Assembly (NCBI GenBank): GCA_963808705.1
Contig: CAWEHB010000005.1
Span: forward strand, 372,001 to 436,000
Direction of reading: 5' to 3'
DNA length: 64,000 bases
Origin: JASHPR01 sp963808705
GTDB lineage: Bacteria; Actinomycetota; Actinomycetes; Streptosporangiales; Streptosporangiaceae
Part shown: piece after piece, positions 24,542 through 33,341 of the stretch
Layout: the number at the start of each line of letters is the position of its first letter
How positions within the stretch are numbered: the first letter of the stretch is position 1
The notes under the pieces: generated by a model
Databases searched by the model: none
The model's input: the letters and a program-made list of their open reading frames with translations, nothing else
Told to the model about the DNA's origin: nothing
Position numbers and translations under genes: made by a program

Positions 24542-27220
24542 ATGCCCACGAGTCCCGCAGGGGCGACCACGCGCCATGAACGGCGGGCCACCAGAGCCGA
24601 TGATTCCGTCCTGATTTCCAAGATCACGGTACCTGCCCTGCCCAAGTGGAACGTCTCCCGGGAGCGGATCACGGCGCTGATCGCGAACGGGGCACGCGGG
24701 CCGCTCACGGTGGTTACCGGGCCGCCGGGCGCGGGAAAGACCATGGCGCTCGCCTCCTGGGCCGCGGCCGGATCGCGGCCAGGGCCGATCGCGTGGGTCA
24801 CCCTGGACCGTTTCGACAACCGGCCCGAGGTCCTCTGGTCCCACGTCATAGAGGCGCTTCGGCGCGCTGGCGTCGCCCTGCCCGCGGAGTTGCCCGCCGC
24901 GGCCACGAGGCAGCCCAGCCTGTTCCTGCATCACTTCGCGTCGGCCATGGCGGCCCAGGACCCGGTGGTGGTGACGCTGGTCCTGGACGACTTTCACCTG
25001 CTGACCAAGCCGCGGTCGCTGGACGGGCTCGATTACGTGCTCCGCAACGCCAGCGGCGGCCTGCACCTGCTGGTCGCCTCGCGCATGGACCCGCTGCTGC
25101 CCCTGCACCGCTACCGGCTGACCGGAGAACTGACCGAGATCCGGGCCGGGGACCTGGCCTTCAGCGTCACCGAAGCCGGACTGCTCATGGCCCAGCACGG
25201 CATTACCCTGTCCGCGGGGTCGCTGGAAACCCTCACCCGCCGCGGCGAAGGATGGGCGGCCGGCCTGCGCCTCGCGGCCATCTCCATGGACGGGCATCCC
25301 GATCCCGGGCAGTTCGTCAAGGAACTGGAGGCCGAGGACGGCGCCATCGCGGGCTACCTCATCGACGAGGTCCTCAACCGCCAGCCCGCCCCCGTCCGTG
25401 ACCTGCTGCTGCGGACGAGCATCCTCGACCGGGTCAACGTGGAGCTGGCGGGAGAGCTGGCCGGCGAGGGGGAGACCGGCGAGATCATCCCCGCGCTCGC
25501 CCAGGCGAATGCGTTCGTCCAGCCGATCGGGCACGGGTGGTACCGGTACCACTCGCTGTTCGCCGATGTCCTGCGGCTGAAACTGCGGCATGAATCACCC
25601 CACACGGTCACGCAGCTACGCCGCCGCGCAGCCCGCTGGCTGTGGCGGAACGGCGCGCTCCTCGAGGCGGTCGGCCAGGCGGCCGCGGCCGGTGACTGGC
25701 CGCTGGCCGCCCGGATCGCGGTCGAGGAGCTGGCGGTCGGCACGCTCCTCGACCCGCGGGCGGGCGAGCCGTTCGCCGACGCCTTCCGGCCGATGCCGGC
25801 CGAGCCGGCGCCGGAGGAGCCGCCGCCCTTGATCGTCGCCGCCGCGATGGCGCTGCGCCAGGCCCGGGACGACGCGGGCTTGCGCCGGCTCGCCCGCGCG
25901 GAGCGCCTGCTGGAGCGGCTGCCCGCCGATGCCGAGCTCCCGTCCCGGATGGCCGCGGCCCTGATCCGGATGGCGCTGGCCCGCCGGGGCGGCGATCTGC
26001 GCGCGGCGACTGAGGCGGCCGAGCAAGCCGGGCGCGTGCTCGGCCAGCTGCCGCCGGACCTGCTCAGCCGGCATCCTGAGGTGCGCATGCAGGCCCTCTC
26101 CGCCCGCGGGGCGGTAGAGATGTGGTCCGGGCGCCTCGAGGACGCGGCGGGCACGCTGGACCAGTGCTCGGCCGTCATGTGCGGCTCGTGCGACTGTTTC
26201 GGGCCGCAGTCCCTCGTGGAAGCGATCCAGGGCAGGTTTACCCACGCCAGCAAGCTCGCCGCCGCGGCCAGCACCGCATCGGGCGCCGGCCGGGCCTGGC
26301 CCCCCGGCGCGGCGGCAGAGGTCGCACTGGCCTGGGTGCACCTGGAGCGCAACCAGCTCGGCGAGGCGGCCGGCCGGCTGGCGCGGGCCGAAGATGCCCT
26401 CCGGACGCAGCCGGACCGGCTGATCGGCGGGGTGGCCTGGCTGGTGGCGGCGCGCCTCAGCCTGGCCCGGGGCCGGGCCGAGATGGCCGCGGAGATGATC
26501 GGCCGGGCGGGCTCCGGCTGGCCGCTGCCGCCATGGCTGGAGCAGCGGCTGGCGCTGACCGCGGCGCACGCCTGGGCCGCGGCCGGCGACGTCCGCGCCG
26601 CCCTGGAAGCCGCCCGGCGCGCCGGGCCGCCGTCGTCGCTCACCGGCGCGATAGCGCTCGCCCGGGCCCGGCTGGCCGCCGCGGATCCCCGTGCCGCCGC
26701 CCAGGCCCTGGCCGGTGCGTCCGCCACGGCCGCCGACCAGGTGCCGGACCTGCTGAGGCTGGAGGCCTGGCTGCTCGAGGCCGAGCTCTGCTACGGCGGC
26801 GGTGCGGCGGACCGGGGGCGCCAGGCCCTGGAGCATGCGCTGAAGCTGGCCGAGAAGGAGCGTGTCCTGCTGCCCTTCGCCATCCAGCGGGCCTGGATCG
26901 AGCCGGTCCTGCGGCACGACTCCGGCCTCGCCGAGGCCTTCCGGTGCCTGTTCCAGCCCCCCGCGGTGGTGGCTGGACGGCCGCTGGCCCGGCCAGACGC
27001 CGCAGGCCAGGCCGCGTCCGTGATAGTGGAGCAGCTCAGCGGCCGCGAGCTGGAAGTGCTCGGGCACGTATCGCGGATGCTGAGCACCGCCGAGATCGCC
27101 GAGGAGATGTACCTGTCGGTGAACACCGTCAAATCACATCTCAAGAGCATCTTCCGCAAGCTCGGGGTGAGTCACCGCCGCGAGGCGGTGCGCCGCGCCC
27201 GCCAGCTTGCCCTGCTCTGA
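24542..27220 (+). CDS. LuxR-family ATP-binding (LAL/MalT-type) regulator 1
   Basis: 892 residues from ATG 24542 (GAGGGGA upstream). N-terminal STAND/AAA-like ATPase: P-loop GPPGAGKT (about 60-67), Walker B LVLDDFHLL, sensor-like LVASRMDPLLPLHRYRLTGE. Then a long helical TPR-like region, and a C-terminal LuxR helix-turn-helix LSGRELEVLGHVSRMLSTAEIAE ... SVNTVKSHLKSIFRKLGVSH. Such regulators switch on ligand plus ATP binding. About as long as, and colinear with, the paralogue at 37804; both are divergent from a small YYEIRV protein. A Cys-rich patch (CGSCDCFGPQ) near residue 545 is absent from the paralogue and could be a redox or metal sensor. Confidence 0.9.
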   Translation: MPTSPAGATTRHERRATRADDSVLISKITVPALPKWNVSRERITALIANGARGPLTVVTGPPGAGKTMALASWAAAGSRPGPIAWVTLDRFDNRPEVLWSHVIEALRRAGVALPAELPAAATRQPSLFLHHFASAMAAQDPVVVTLVLDDFHLLTKPRSLDGLDYVLRNASGGLHLLVASRMDPLLPLHRYRLTGELTEIRAGDLAFSVTEAGLLMAQHGITLSAGSLETLTRRGEGWAAGLRLAAISMDGHPDPGQFVKELEAEDGAIAGYLIDEVLNRQPAPVRDLLLRTSILDRVNVELAGELAGEGETGEIIPALAQANAFVQPIGHGWYRYHSLFADVLRLKLRHESPHTVTQLRRRAARWLWRNGALLEAVGQAAAAGDWPLAARIAVEELAVGTLLDPRAGEPFADAFRPMPAEPAPEEPPPLIVAAAMALRQARDDAGLRRLARAERLLERLPADAELPSRMAAALIRMALARRGGDLRAATEAAEQAGRVLGQLPPDLLSRHPEVRMQALSARGAVEMWSGRLEDAAGTLDQCSAVMCGSCDCFGPQSLVEAIQGRFTHASKLAAAASTASGAGRAWPPGAAAEVALAWVHLERNQLGEAAGRLARAEDALRTQPDRLIGGVAWLVAARLSLARGRAEMAAEMIGRAGSGWPLPPWLEQRLALTAAHAWAAAGDVRAALEAARRAGPPSSLTGAIALARARLAAADPRAAAQALAGASATAADQVPDLLRLEAWLLEAELCYGGGAADRGRQALEHALKLAEKERVLLPFAIQRAWIEPVLRHDSGLAEAFRCLFQPPAVVAGRPLARPDAAGQAASVIVEQLSGRELEVLGHVSRMLSTAEIAEEMYLSVNTVKSHLKSIFRKLGVSHRREAVRRARQLALL

Positions 27221-27233
27221 GCGGCCGGGGGGC

Positions 27234-27249
27234 GCGCGGGATCCCGCGC
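27234..27249. terminator. Candidate bidirectional terminator hairpin
   Basis: Perfect GC-rich palindrome GCGCGGGATCCCGCGC in the 42-base gap between two convergent genes (LAL regulator 1 and the HAD-like gene). No U-run follows, which is common in high-GC actinobacteria. Confidence 0.45.
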
Positions 27250-27262
27250 TGGCCCGGATGAG

Positions 27263-27760
27263 TCATTCGCCACGATGGTCTGGCCGCTTGGACACCAGTG
27301 GCAGGGCCAGCCTCCCGAACTGATTCATCAGCCGCGGTCCAGGGGGAACCTTGGCTAGCTGGGGTTCGCAGTGCACGAAGTCGTAACCCAGCCGCCGCGC
27401 CAGTATCCCGTCCGTGAGGACCTGATCGCCGATCAGCGCTCCGGGCGTGGGGAAGTCCTGGTAGGGGGAGAGCCGGAACGGCTTGCGCGCCGCGGCCAGG
27501 TAGACCACCCGGACCCCCGGGCAGGCCAGGCTCACGGACGGGCGCCGCAGGGAGTTGGTGGAGAAGCACACCACGAGCACGCCGGGGACGGCGCTGGCCT
27601 CGGCGAGCACGCGCGTCAGCCCTTGATCGAGGGCCTGCTGGCCGCTGTCCCAGTAGGCCACCAGGGGCTCCACGTCGAAGAGCAGCGTCTTCGCCGAGCG
27701 CTCCTGGGCGACGCGCAGCGCATCGCCCAGCGTCGCCACGTGCGCGTATCCGTTGCTCAC
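27263..27760 (-). CDS. YqeG-type HAD-like phosphatase
   Basis: 165 residues from GTG 27760. Motif I is TLLFDVEPLVAYWD, in which the first aspartate is kept but the usual DxDxT is DxExL; VLVVCFSTNSLRR fits motif II (Ser/Asn region), and GALIGDQVLTDGILARRLGYDFVHCEP is the strongest match, corresponding to the GDQxxTD motif of YqeG phosphatases. Substrate unknown. A 17-bp operator copy lies 78 bases upstream and a DosR-like box 167 bases upstream. Confidence 0.72.
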   Translation of the reverse strand: MSNGYAHVATLGDALRVAQERSAKTLLFDVEPLVAYWDSGQQALDQGLTRVLAEASAVPGVLVVCFSTNSLRRPSVSLACPGVRVVYLAAARKPFRLSPYQDFPTPGALIGDQVLTDGILARRLGYDFVHCEPQLAKVPPGPRLMNQFGRLALPLVSKRPDHRGE

Positions 27761-27837
27761 CCTGTCACCTCACCCGCGCGTGCGGGCTGACGTCAGCCTC
27801 CAGCCGTCAGCGTCTCCCGCCAGCCCGGGAGACCGGC

Positions 27838-27854
27838 TCACCCGCGATGGGTGG
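27838..27854. promoter_or_regulatory. 17-bp operator copy TCACCC-GCGAT-GGGTGG
   Basis: One mismatch to TCACCC-N5-GGGTGA, 78 bases before the start of the YqeG-like gene, in the 402-base gap 27761-28162. The rest of this gap holds the DosR-like box and no gene I can support. Confidence 0.55.
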
Positions 27855-27926
27855 GGTGGATCAGGACGGCATCCGCTCTGATGAGGTGGCCTCGGCTCGC
27901 CCAGCGGGCCAGGTCACCCCGATCTC

Positions 27927-27940
27927 GGGACGTTGGTCCC
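27927..27940. promoter_or_regulatory. DosR/DevR-like box GGGAC-GTTG-GTCCC
   Basis: The 14-base sequence keeps the GGGAC-N4-GTCCC arms of the DosR (DevR) consensus GGGACTWWAGTCCC, with C before and TA after. DosR boxes drive hypoxia/nitric-oxide dormancy genes in actinobacteria. It lies 167 bases upstream of the YqeG-like start and 220 bases beyond the GH15 stop, so its target is uncertain. Confidence 0.5.
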
Positions 27941-28162
27941 TAGGCAGGCCCGGGCCGCGGCCGCAAAACTGGGCGTACCTGCGGGACGAGTGAGGGAGGC
28001 CGGACCGGGCGGGACGCAACCGGGCGCAAGCCCGGCCTGAGACCCGGTTGACGTCCGTGGCGCCGGACGGCTCCACGGCCGTGCGGCGGCCTCCGTGCCT
28101 GAGCCGGGTCATGCCGGCGAGGGGACGGCGCCTCGCAGGTTTCTCGTTCGGGACCGGATCGG

Positions 28163-30031
28163 CTACGGGGCCCCCGAGACCACCTGGCCGACCGAGCCGG
28201 CGCCGTGGTCGAGCTGGTAGTCCAGGTTGATGGCGGCACTGATCAGCGCCAGGTGGCTGAACGCCTGCGGGAAGTTGCCGAGCTGCTCGCCGGTGCTGCC
28301 GATCTCCTCGGAGTACAGGCCGAGGTGGTTGGCGTAGGTGTGCATCTTCTCGAAGACCAGCCGCGCGTCGTCGAGCCGTCCGGCGCGGGCCAGGGCGTCG
28401 ACGTACCAGAACGTGCACAGCGAGAACGTGCCCTCGTCGCCGGCCAGCCCGTCGGGTGACGCGCTGGGGTTGTAGCGGTAGACCAGGCTGTCGGAGACCA
28501 GCTCGCGGTCCATGGCCTTCAGCGTGGACAGCCACATCGGGTCGCGCGGGGCGATGAAGCCCATGAGCGGCATCATCAGCAGCGAGGAGTCGAGGACCTC
28601 GGTGTCGTAGTGCTGCGTGAACGCGCCGAGCTTGGGGTTCCACCCGCGCTCCATGATCTGGTTGTAGACCAGGTCGCGTTCGACGGTCCACTTGGTCACG
28701 TTGCCGGGACGGGCCCGGCGCGTGGCCATCTTGATCGCGCGGTCGAGCGCGACCCAGGCCTGGAACCGGCCGTAGGTGAAGTTCTTCTGGCCGCCGCGGG
28801 TCTCCCAGATGCCCTCGTCTGGCTGGTCCCAGTTCTCGCACAGCCAGTCGATCAGGCCGGCCAGCTCGGTCCAGCCCTGGTGGCCCGCCTGCAGGCCGCT
28901 GGCGTCGGCCAGGTACATGGAGTCCATGGCCTCGCCGTAGATGTCCAGCTGCAGCTGGTCGGCGGCGCCGTTGCCGATGCGCACCGGGCGGGAGCCGCGC
29001 CAGCCCTCGAAGTGGTCCAGCGTCTCCTCGACCAGGTCCGAGCTGCCGTCGACCCGGTACATGATCTTCAGCGGGCGGCCGCTGCTCCCCGCGCCCTCGC
29101 TGGCCCGGTCCCGCAGCCAGGCGGCGAACGCGGCGGCCTCCTCGGTGTAGCCCAGGCCGAGCAGCGCGTAGATGGAGAACGAGCCGTCCCGGATCCAGGT
29201 GTAGCGGTAGTCCCAGTTGCGCTCGCCGCCGGTCTGCTCGGGCAGCCCGGTGGTCGGGGCCGCAACGAGCCCGCCGGTGGGGAGGTAGGTCATCAGCTTG
29301 AGCGTCATCGCGGACCGGTTCACCATGTCGCGCCAGCGCCCGGTGTAGCGGGATTGGTGCAGCCAGCCGCGCCAGAAATGTGCGGTCTCTTCCATGAGGC
29401 CCTGGACCTGCTCGGGCGTGATCCGCCGGGGCGCGCCGCCCATCCATTCGATGACCACCCCGCCGGTCTGGCCCTCCCGCAGCGTCCGGGTCCAGCGCAG
29501 CCCGTCGCCGTGGCGCTCCAGCGTGACGCCCTGGTTTTCCAGCGTGGCGTCGGCCGTGGCGACGGCATGCATGGTCAGCTCCTGGCCGTCCGACTGGAAC
29601 ACCGCGCCGTCGTCGGTGAGTTCCAGTTTGTGCGGCTTGCGGCCGTAGTCGAACCGGGGCTGGATCTCTATCGCGAACCGCATGGTGCCGCGCACCACCT
29701 TCAGCTGGCGCACCAGCCGGTGCCGGTCGGTGGCGGTCGCGCCGGCGATGGGCATGAAGTCGTGCACCTCGCCGACCCCGTCCGGGGTCATGAACCGGGT
29801 GATCAGGATCGCGGTGTCCGGGAAGTACAGCTGCTTGCTCACGTAGTCGTCCCGGTCCGGCCTTATCTGGTAGTAACCGCCGCGGTCCGCGTCGAGCAGG
29901 GACGCGAACACGCTGGGCGAGTCGAACCGGGGACAGCAGAAGAAGTCGATGGTGCCGTCGGTGGTCACCAGCGCGGCCGTCTGCAGGTCGCCGATCAGCC
30001 CGTGGTCAGCGATGTTGGGGTAGCGGTCCAT
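28163..30031 (-). CDS. Glycoside hydrolase family 15 protein (glucoamylase/trehalase-like)
   Basis: 622 residues from ATG 30031. Starts MDRYPNIADHGLIGDLQTAA, the usual N-terminus of the cytoplasmic GH15 group; the (alpha/alpha)6 barrel begins near GGERNWDYRYTWIRDGSFS, with the general acid in QPDEGIWETRGG and a second carboxylate in LYSEEIGSTGEQLGNFPQAFSH. Family members hydrolyse trehalose, maltose-type glucans or glucosides with inversion. Within this island it could release glucose for the nearby G6PDH-like and oxidase genes. No signal peptide. The gap to the GMC gene is 64 bases, so an operon with it is possible. Confidence 0.88.
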   Translation of the reverse strand: MDRYPNIADHGLIGDLQTAALVTTDGTIDFFCCPRFDSPSVFASLLDADRGGYYQIRPDRDDYVSKQLYFPDTAILITRFMTPDGVGEVHDFMPIAGATATDRHRLVRQLKVVRGTMRFAIEIQPRFDYGRKPHKLELTDDGAVFQSDGQELTMHAVATADATLENQGVTLERHGDGLRWTRTLREGQTGGVVIEWMGGAPRRITPEQVQGLMEETAHFWRGWLHQSRYTGRWRDMVNRSAMTLKLMTYLPTGGLVAAPTTGLPEQTGGERNWDYRYTWIRDGSFSIYALLGLGYTEEAAAFAAWLRDRASEGAGSSGRPLKIMYRVDGSSDLVEETLDHFEGWRGSRPVRIGNGAADQLQLDIYGEAMDSMYLADASGLQAGHQGWTELAGLIDWLCENWDQPDEGIWETRGGQKNFTYGRFQAWVALDRAIKMATRRARPGNVTKWTVERDLVYNQIMERGWNPKLGAFTQHYDTEVLDSSLLMMPLMGFIAPRDPMWLSTLKAMDRELVSDSLVYRYNPSASPDGLAGDEGTFSLCTFWYVDALARAGRLDDARLVFEKMHTYANHLGLYSEEIGSTGEQLGNFPQAFSHLALISAAINLDYQLDHGAGSVGQVVSGAP

Positions 30032-30095
30032 GGTCCTTCCTCACCGTTGTCTGTCTCTGCGTCGCCTGTCTGTCTCTGCGTCACCCGCGGGCGGC

Positions 30096-31649
30096 TCATC
30101 CCATCCGGCTCAGCAGGTGCTCGCCCACGCGGATCGCGTTGGCCATGGCGGTGAGCGCCGGGTTCACCGCGCCGATGCTGGGGAAGAAGCTCGTGTCCAC
30201 GACGTACAGGTTGTCGAGCTGGTGGGCCTTGCAGTTGACGTCGAGCACCGAGGTGGCCGGGTCGGTGCCGAACCGGCAGGTTCCCGCCTGGTGGGCGCAG
30301 CCCGCGAGCGGGATGTTCATGCTCATGTAGTAGTTCTTGGCCACGACGTGGTGCTCGGCCAGCCCGACGTGGTTGAGGATCTTCCGCAGCTCCTGGTAGA
30401 GGCCGTTCACCTCCGCGTCGTTGGACATCTGGTAGGCCAGGTGCACGTTCCCGTCCCGGTCGACGGTGACCCGGTTGTCCGCCCGGGGGATGTCCTCGGT
30501 GCTCAGCCAGAAGTCCACGGCGTGATGCGCGGCCGTATCCAGGCTCCAGTGCGGGGCGAGCATGGTGAGCTTAGGCTCCTCGCCCTTCATCGCCTGCGCG
30601 TTGGACTTGCCGATCATCTGGATGTTGCCGAGCGGCCATTCCCGGCCGTCCCCGGCGAAGTAGAAGTCGTTCAGCGCCAGCGTCTTCTGGAACCTCGTCT
30701 CGTTGGGTTCCTTGCCGAATGCGGCCACGGCCTTGCTGTTGTGGTACATGTAGTTGCGGCCCACCTGGTCGGATCCGTTCGCCAGGCCGGCCGGATGCTG
30801 GTCGGTGGCCGACCGGAGCAGGATCCTGGCGCTGTTCGCCGCCCCGGCCGAGATCACCACGATGTCGGCCTCGTACTCCTCGTGGGCGCCGTCCCGGCTG
30901 ACCTCGACGCGGGTGACGGTCCGGCCGGCCGGGTCGGTCTGCAGCCGCTCCACCTCCGCGTTCACCAGCAGGGTCACGTTGGGCTGGTCGAGCAGCGGGC
31001 GCACCGCGATGGTCTCGGCGTCGGACTTCGCGGGCACCAGGCACGGATAACCGTCACACGTCGAGCAGCGGATGCAGGTGGTCTGCGGCGGATCGGCCTC
31101 ATCCAGCAGGATCCCGCACGGCGCGTGGAACGGATGGTAGCCGCTGGCCGCCAGGGCGTCGGCGATCTCCTGGATGCGCGGCTCGTGCGAGACCGCGGGC
31201 CACGGGTACTGCCGGGACCAGCGGCCCTCGGTCGGGTCTTCGCCGTGCGTCCCGTGGACCTGGTACAGCCACTCGGCCTTGGTGTACCAGGGCTCGAACT
31301 CGTCGTAGCTGACCGGCCAGGCCGGCGACGGGCCGTCCGCGTGCTGCAACTCGCCGAAGTCCCCCGGGCGCAGCCGGTACAGCGCGGCCCCGTACAGCTT
31401 CGTGGCCCCGCCGACGAAGTAGTGCACCTGCGGCTGGAACGGCTTGCCGTCGGTGTCGTACCAGGTGTCCTTGGAGATGTACCTGCCGTCCACGAAGACC
31501 GCGTGGGCATCCCAGTTGTCCGGCTCCCGGGGCAGGAAGTTGCCCCGTTCCAGCAGCAGGATCCGCTTGCCCGAGGGAGCCAGCGTGTGCGCCAGCGTGC
31601 CCCCGCCCGCGCCGGTCCCTACGATGATGACGTCATAGTGTTCGCTCAC
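30096..31649 (-). CDS. GMC-family oxidoreductase
   Basis: About 517 residues from GTG 31649 (VSEHYDVIIVGTGAGGGTLAHTLA). The FAD-binding fold is N-terminal, GGATKLYGAALYRLR is the GMC signature region, and the C-terminal active site carries SFFPSIGAVNPALTAMANAIR. A cysteine motif CIRCSTCDGYPCLVPAKSD sits in the middle, as in the prokaryotic gluconate/sugar-oxidising GMC branch, and may hold a metal or disulphide. Probably oxidises a sugar or alcohol and passes electrons to quinone or another acceptor. An operator copy lies 36 bases upstream and cydAB is divergent. Confidence 0.88.
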   Translation of the reverse strand: MSEHYDVIIVGTGAGGGTLAHTLAPSGKRILLLERGNFLPREPDNWDAHAVFVDGRYISKDTWYDTDGKPFQPQVHYFVGGATKLYGAALYRLRPGDFGELQHADGPSPAWPVSYDEFEPWYTKAEWLYQVHGTHGEDPTEGRWSRQYPWPAVSHEPRIQEIADALAASGYHPFHAPCGILLDEADPPQTTCIRCSTCDGYPCLVPAKSDAETIAVRPLLDQPNVTLLVNAEVERLQTDPAGRTVTRVEVSRDGAHEEYEADIVVISAGAANSARILLRSATDQHPAGLANGSDQVGRNYMYHNSKAVAAFGKEPNETRFQKTLALNDFYFAGDGREWPLGNIQMIGKSNAQAMKGEEPKLTMLAPHWSLDTAAHHAVDFWLSTEDIPRADNRVTVDRDGNVHLAYQMSNDAEVNGLYQELRKILNHVGLAEHHVVAKNYYMSMNIPLAGCAHQAGTCRFGTDPATSVLDVNCKAHQLDNLYVVDTSFFPSIGAVNPALTAMANAIRVGEHLLSRMG

Positions 31650-31684
31650 GATTCCACTATTCGCCGCGCCGGGCTCACGACGCC

Positions 31685-31701
31685 TCACTCGCCCGGGGTG
31701 A
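31685..31701. promoter_or_regulatory. 17-bp operator copy TCACTC-GCCCG-GGGTGA
   Basis: One mismatch to the consensus, 36 bases before the GMC oxidoreductase start. It stands in the 300-base divergent promoter region (31650-31949) shared with cydA. Confidence 0.6.
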
Positions 31702-31786
31702 ATGCGCCGGTGGCCTCACGGACCGAGAACGCCGTCGTCAACGCGGCCGGGCTGGTCCAGGGCGTCGGCCGGGTCACGGCCGCGGC

Positions 31787-31803
31787 TCACCCCGGCCGAG
31801 TAA
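31787..31803. promoter_or_regulatory. Weak operator copy TCACCC-CGGCC-GAGTAA
   Basis: Left half perfect, right half with two mismatches, 147 bases before cydA. A further TCACCC half-site follows at 31804. May be the cyd-side element of the divergent promoter region. Confidence 0.35.
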
Positions 31804-31949
31804 TCACCCTGCGGGGAGGATGCCCCGCGGCTCTTCCGCTACGACAGTAACGAGGGTGGCCAATGCTGAGGACGCCTCGTGACCCGTCACAGCCCAGCCT
31901 CGAGCCTGGCGAGCCTGCTGCTGAGCGTTCGGACCTGAGGGAGTAAGTC

Positions 31950-33332
31950 GTGAACGTCGACCTCGCGCGGTGGCAGTTCGGGTTCGTGACGGTCAACCAC
32001 TTCTTCTTCGTCCCGGTGACGATCGGGCTGGCCTTCCTGACCGCGTTGCTGCAGACCACGTGGTACCGCAACAAGCGCGATGAGTACCTGCGGCTGACCC
32101 GGTTCTTCGGCACGCTGCTGGTCATCAACGTGGCGATCGGCGTGGTGACCGGCCTGGTGCAGGAGTTCCAGTTCGGGATGGACTGGGGGGCGTACTCGCG
32201 GCTGGTCGGCAACATCTTCGGCGCGCCGCTGGCCATGGAGGGACTCGCGGCGTTCTTCCTGGAGTCGACGTTCCTCGGGCTGTGGCTGTTCGGCTGGGAC
32301 AAGCTGCCCCGGCTGATCCACCTGCTGACGATCTGGGCGGTCTGCGTCGGCACCATGCTGTCGGCGGCCTTCATCATGGCGGCCAACTCCTGGATGCAGC
32401 ACCCGGTCGGCTACGTCATGGTCAACGGCAAGCCGCAGCTCAACGACATCTGGGCGCTGTTCACCAACCCGGTGTTCCTGTGGGGGTATTCGAAGGTCAT
32501 CTTCGCGTCCCTGGTCACCGGCTCGATGATCATGCTGGCGGTCTCGGCGTGGCAACTGCGGAACGGCAAGGACCGCGAGGTGTTCACCCGCTCGGCCCGG
32601 CTCGCGCTCATCGTCCTGATTCCGGCGATCCTGTTCACGTTGCTGATCGGCGATGAGCTGGGGGTGATCGAGGCCCGCTACCAGCCGATGAAGATCGCCG
32701 CGGCCGAGGCGCAGTGGACCACCTGCCAGCCGTGCTCGTTCTCGCTGTTCCAGATCGGCGGCGGCAACAACGACCAGACCCCGACCGAGATCATCGCGAT
32801 CCCGCACCTGCTGTCGCTGCTGGCCACCAACCACTGGAACGGCAAGGTGACCGGCCTGAACCCGCTGCAGTCGCAGTACGTCAAGCAGTACGGGCCCGGC
32901 TACTACGTGCCGAACGTGTTCGTCCAGTACTGGGCGATGCGGGTGATGGCCTACGGGGGCATGGTGGCCCTGCTCATCGCCCTGTGGGGACTATGGCTGA
33001 TCCACCGCAAGAAACTCGCGACCTCCCGGCGGTTCTTGTGGGTGGCCATCTGGGCCGCGGTGCTGCCGTTCCTGATGAACACCGCGGGCTGGTTCCTGAC
33101 CGAAATCGGCCGGCAGCCGTGGATTGTGCAGGGCATCATGCTGACCAAGAACGGGATCTCGCCGTCGCTGTCCACCACCTGGATTGCGATCAGCCTGGCG
33201 TTCTTCGTCGCGCTGTACGCCGTGATCGCCACGGTCGACCTGCTGCTGATGCTGAAGTACTCACGCCAGCCACTCCCGCCCGAGCGCGCCGAGGCCGACG
33301 CGGACGCGCCGGTGCCGGCGGTTCAGTACTAG
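31950..33332 (+). CDS. cydA: Cytochrome bd oxidase subunit I
   Basis: 460 residues from GTG 31950. MNVDLARWQFGFVTVNHFFF then VPVTIGLAFL is the N-terminal helix pair with the haem-ligand histidine; EGLAAFFLESTFLGLWLFGW and GRQPWIVQGIMLTKNGIS are hallmark CydA segments; about nine membrane helices. Quinol oxidase that reduces O2 with high affinity without pumping protons, used at low oxygen or under nitric oxide. The loop between helices 6 and 7 is short. cydB follows after nine bases. No cydDC assembly genes lie next to it. Confidence 0.96.
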   Translation: MNVDLARWQFGFVTVNHFFFVPVTIGLAFLTALLQTTWYRNKRDEYLRLTRFFGTLLVINVAIGVVTGLVQEFQFGMDWGAYSRLVGNIFGAPLAMEGLAAFFLESTFLGLWLFGWDKLPRLIHLLTIWAVCVGTMLSAAFIMAANSWMQHPVGYVMVNGKPQLNDIWALFTNPVFLWGYSKVIFASLVTGSMIMLAVSAWQLRNGKDREVFTRSARLALIVLIPAILFTLLIGDELGVIEARYQPMKIAAAEAQWTTCQPCSFSLFQIGGGNNDQTPTEIIAIPHLLSLLATNHWNGKVTGLNPLQSQYVKQYGPGYYVPNVFVQYWAMRVMAYGGMVALLIALWGLWLIHRKKLATSRRFLWVAIWAAVLPFLMNTAGWFLTEIGRQPWIVQGIMLTKNGISPSLSTTWIAISLAFFVALYAVIATVDLLLMLKYSRQPLPPERAEADADAPVPAVQY

Positions 33333-33341
33333 GGGGGCACG

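Noticed and set aside
30081..30097. TCACCCGCGGGCGGCTC as another operator copy before GH15
   Set aside because: Left half matches but the right half has no GGGTGA; it also overlaps the GMC stop. Kept out of the site list.
28610..30154. Long plus-strand reading frame (about 514 codons) opposite the GH15 gene
   Set aside because: Arg/Pro/Gly/Val-rich translation with no family pattern; it is the antisense shadow of a high-GC gene.
30030..31850. Long plus-strand frame opposite the GMC oxidoreductase
   Set aside because: Same antisense effect; no motifs, no ribosome site, and it runs through the divergent promoter region.
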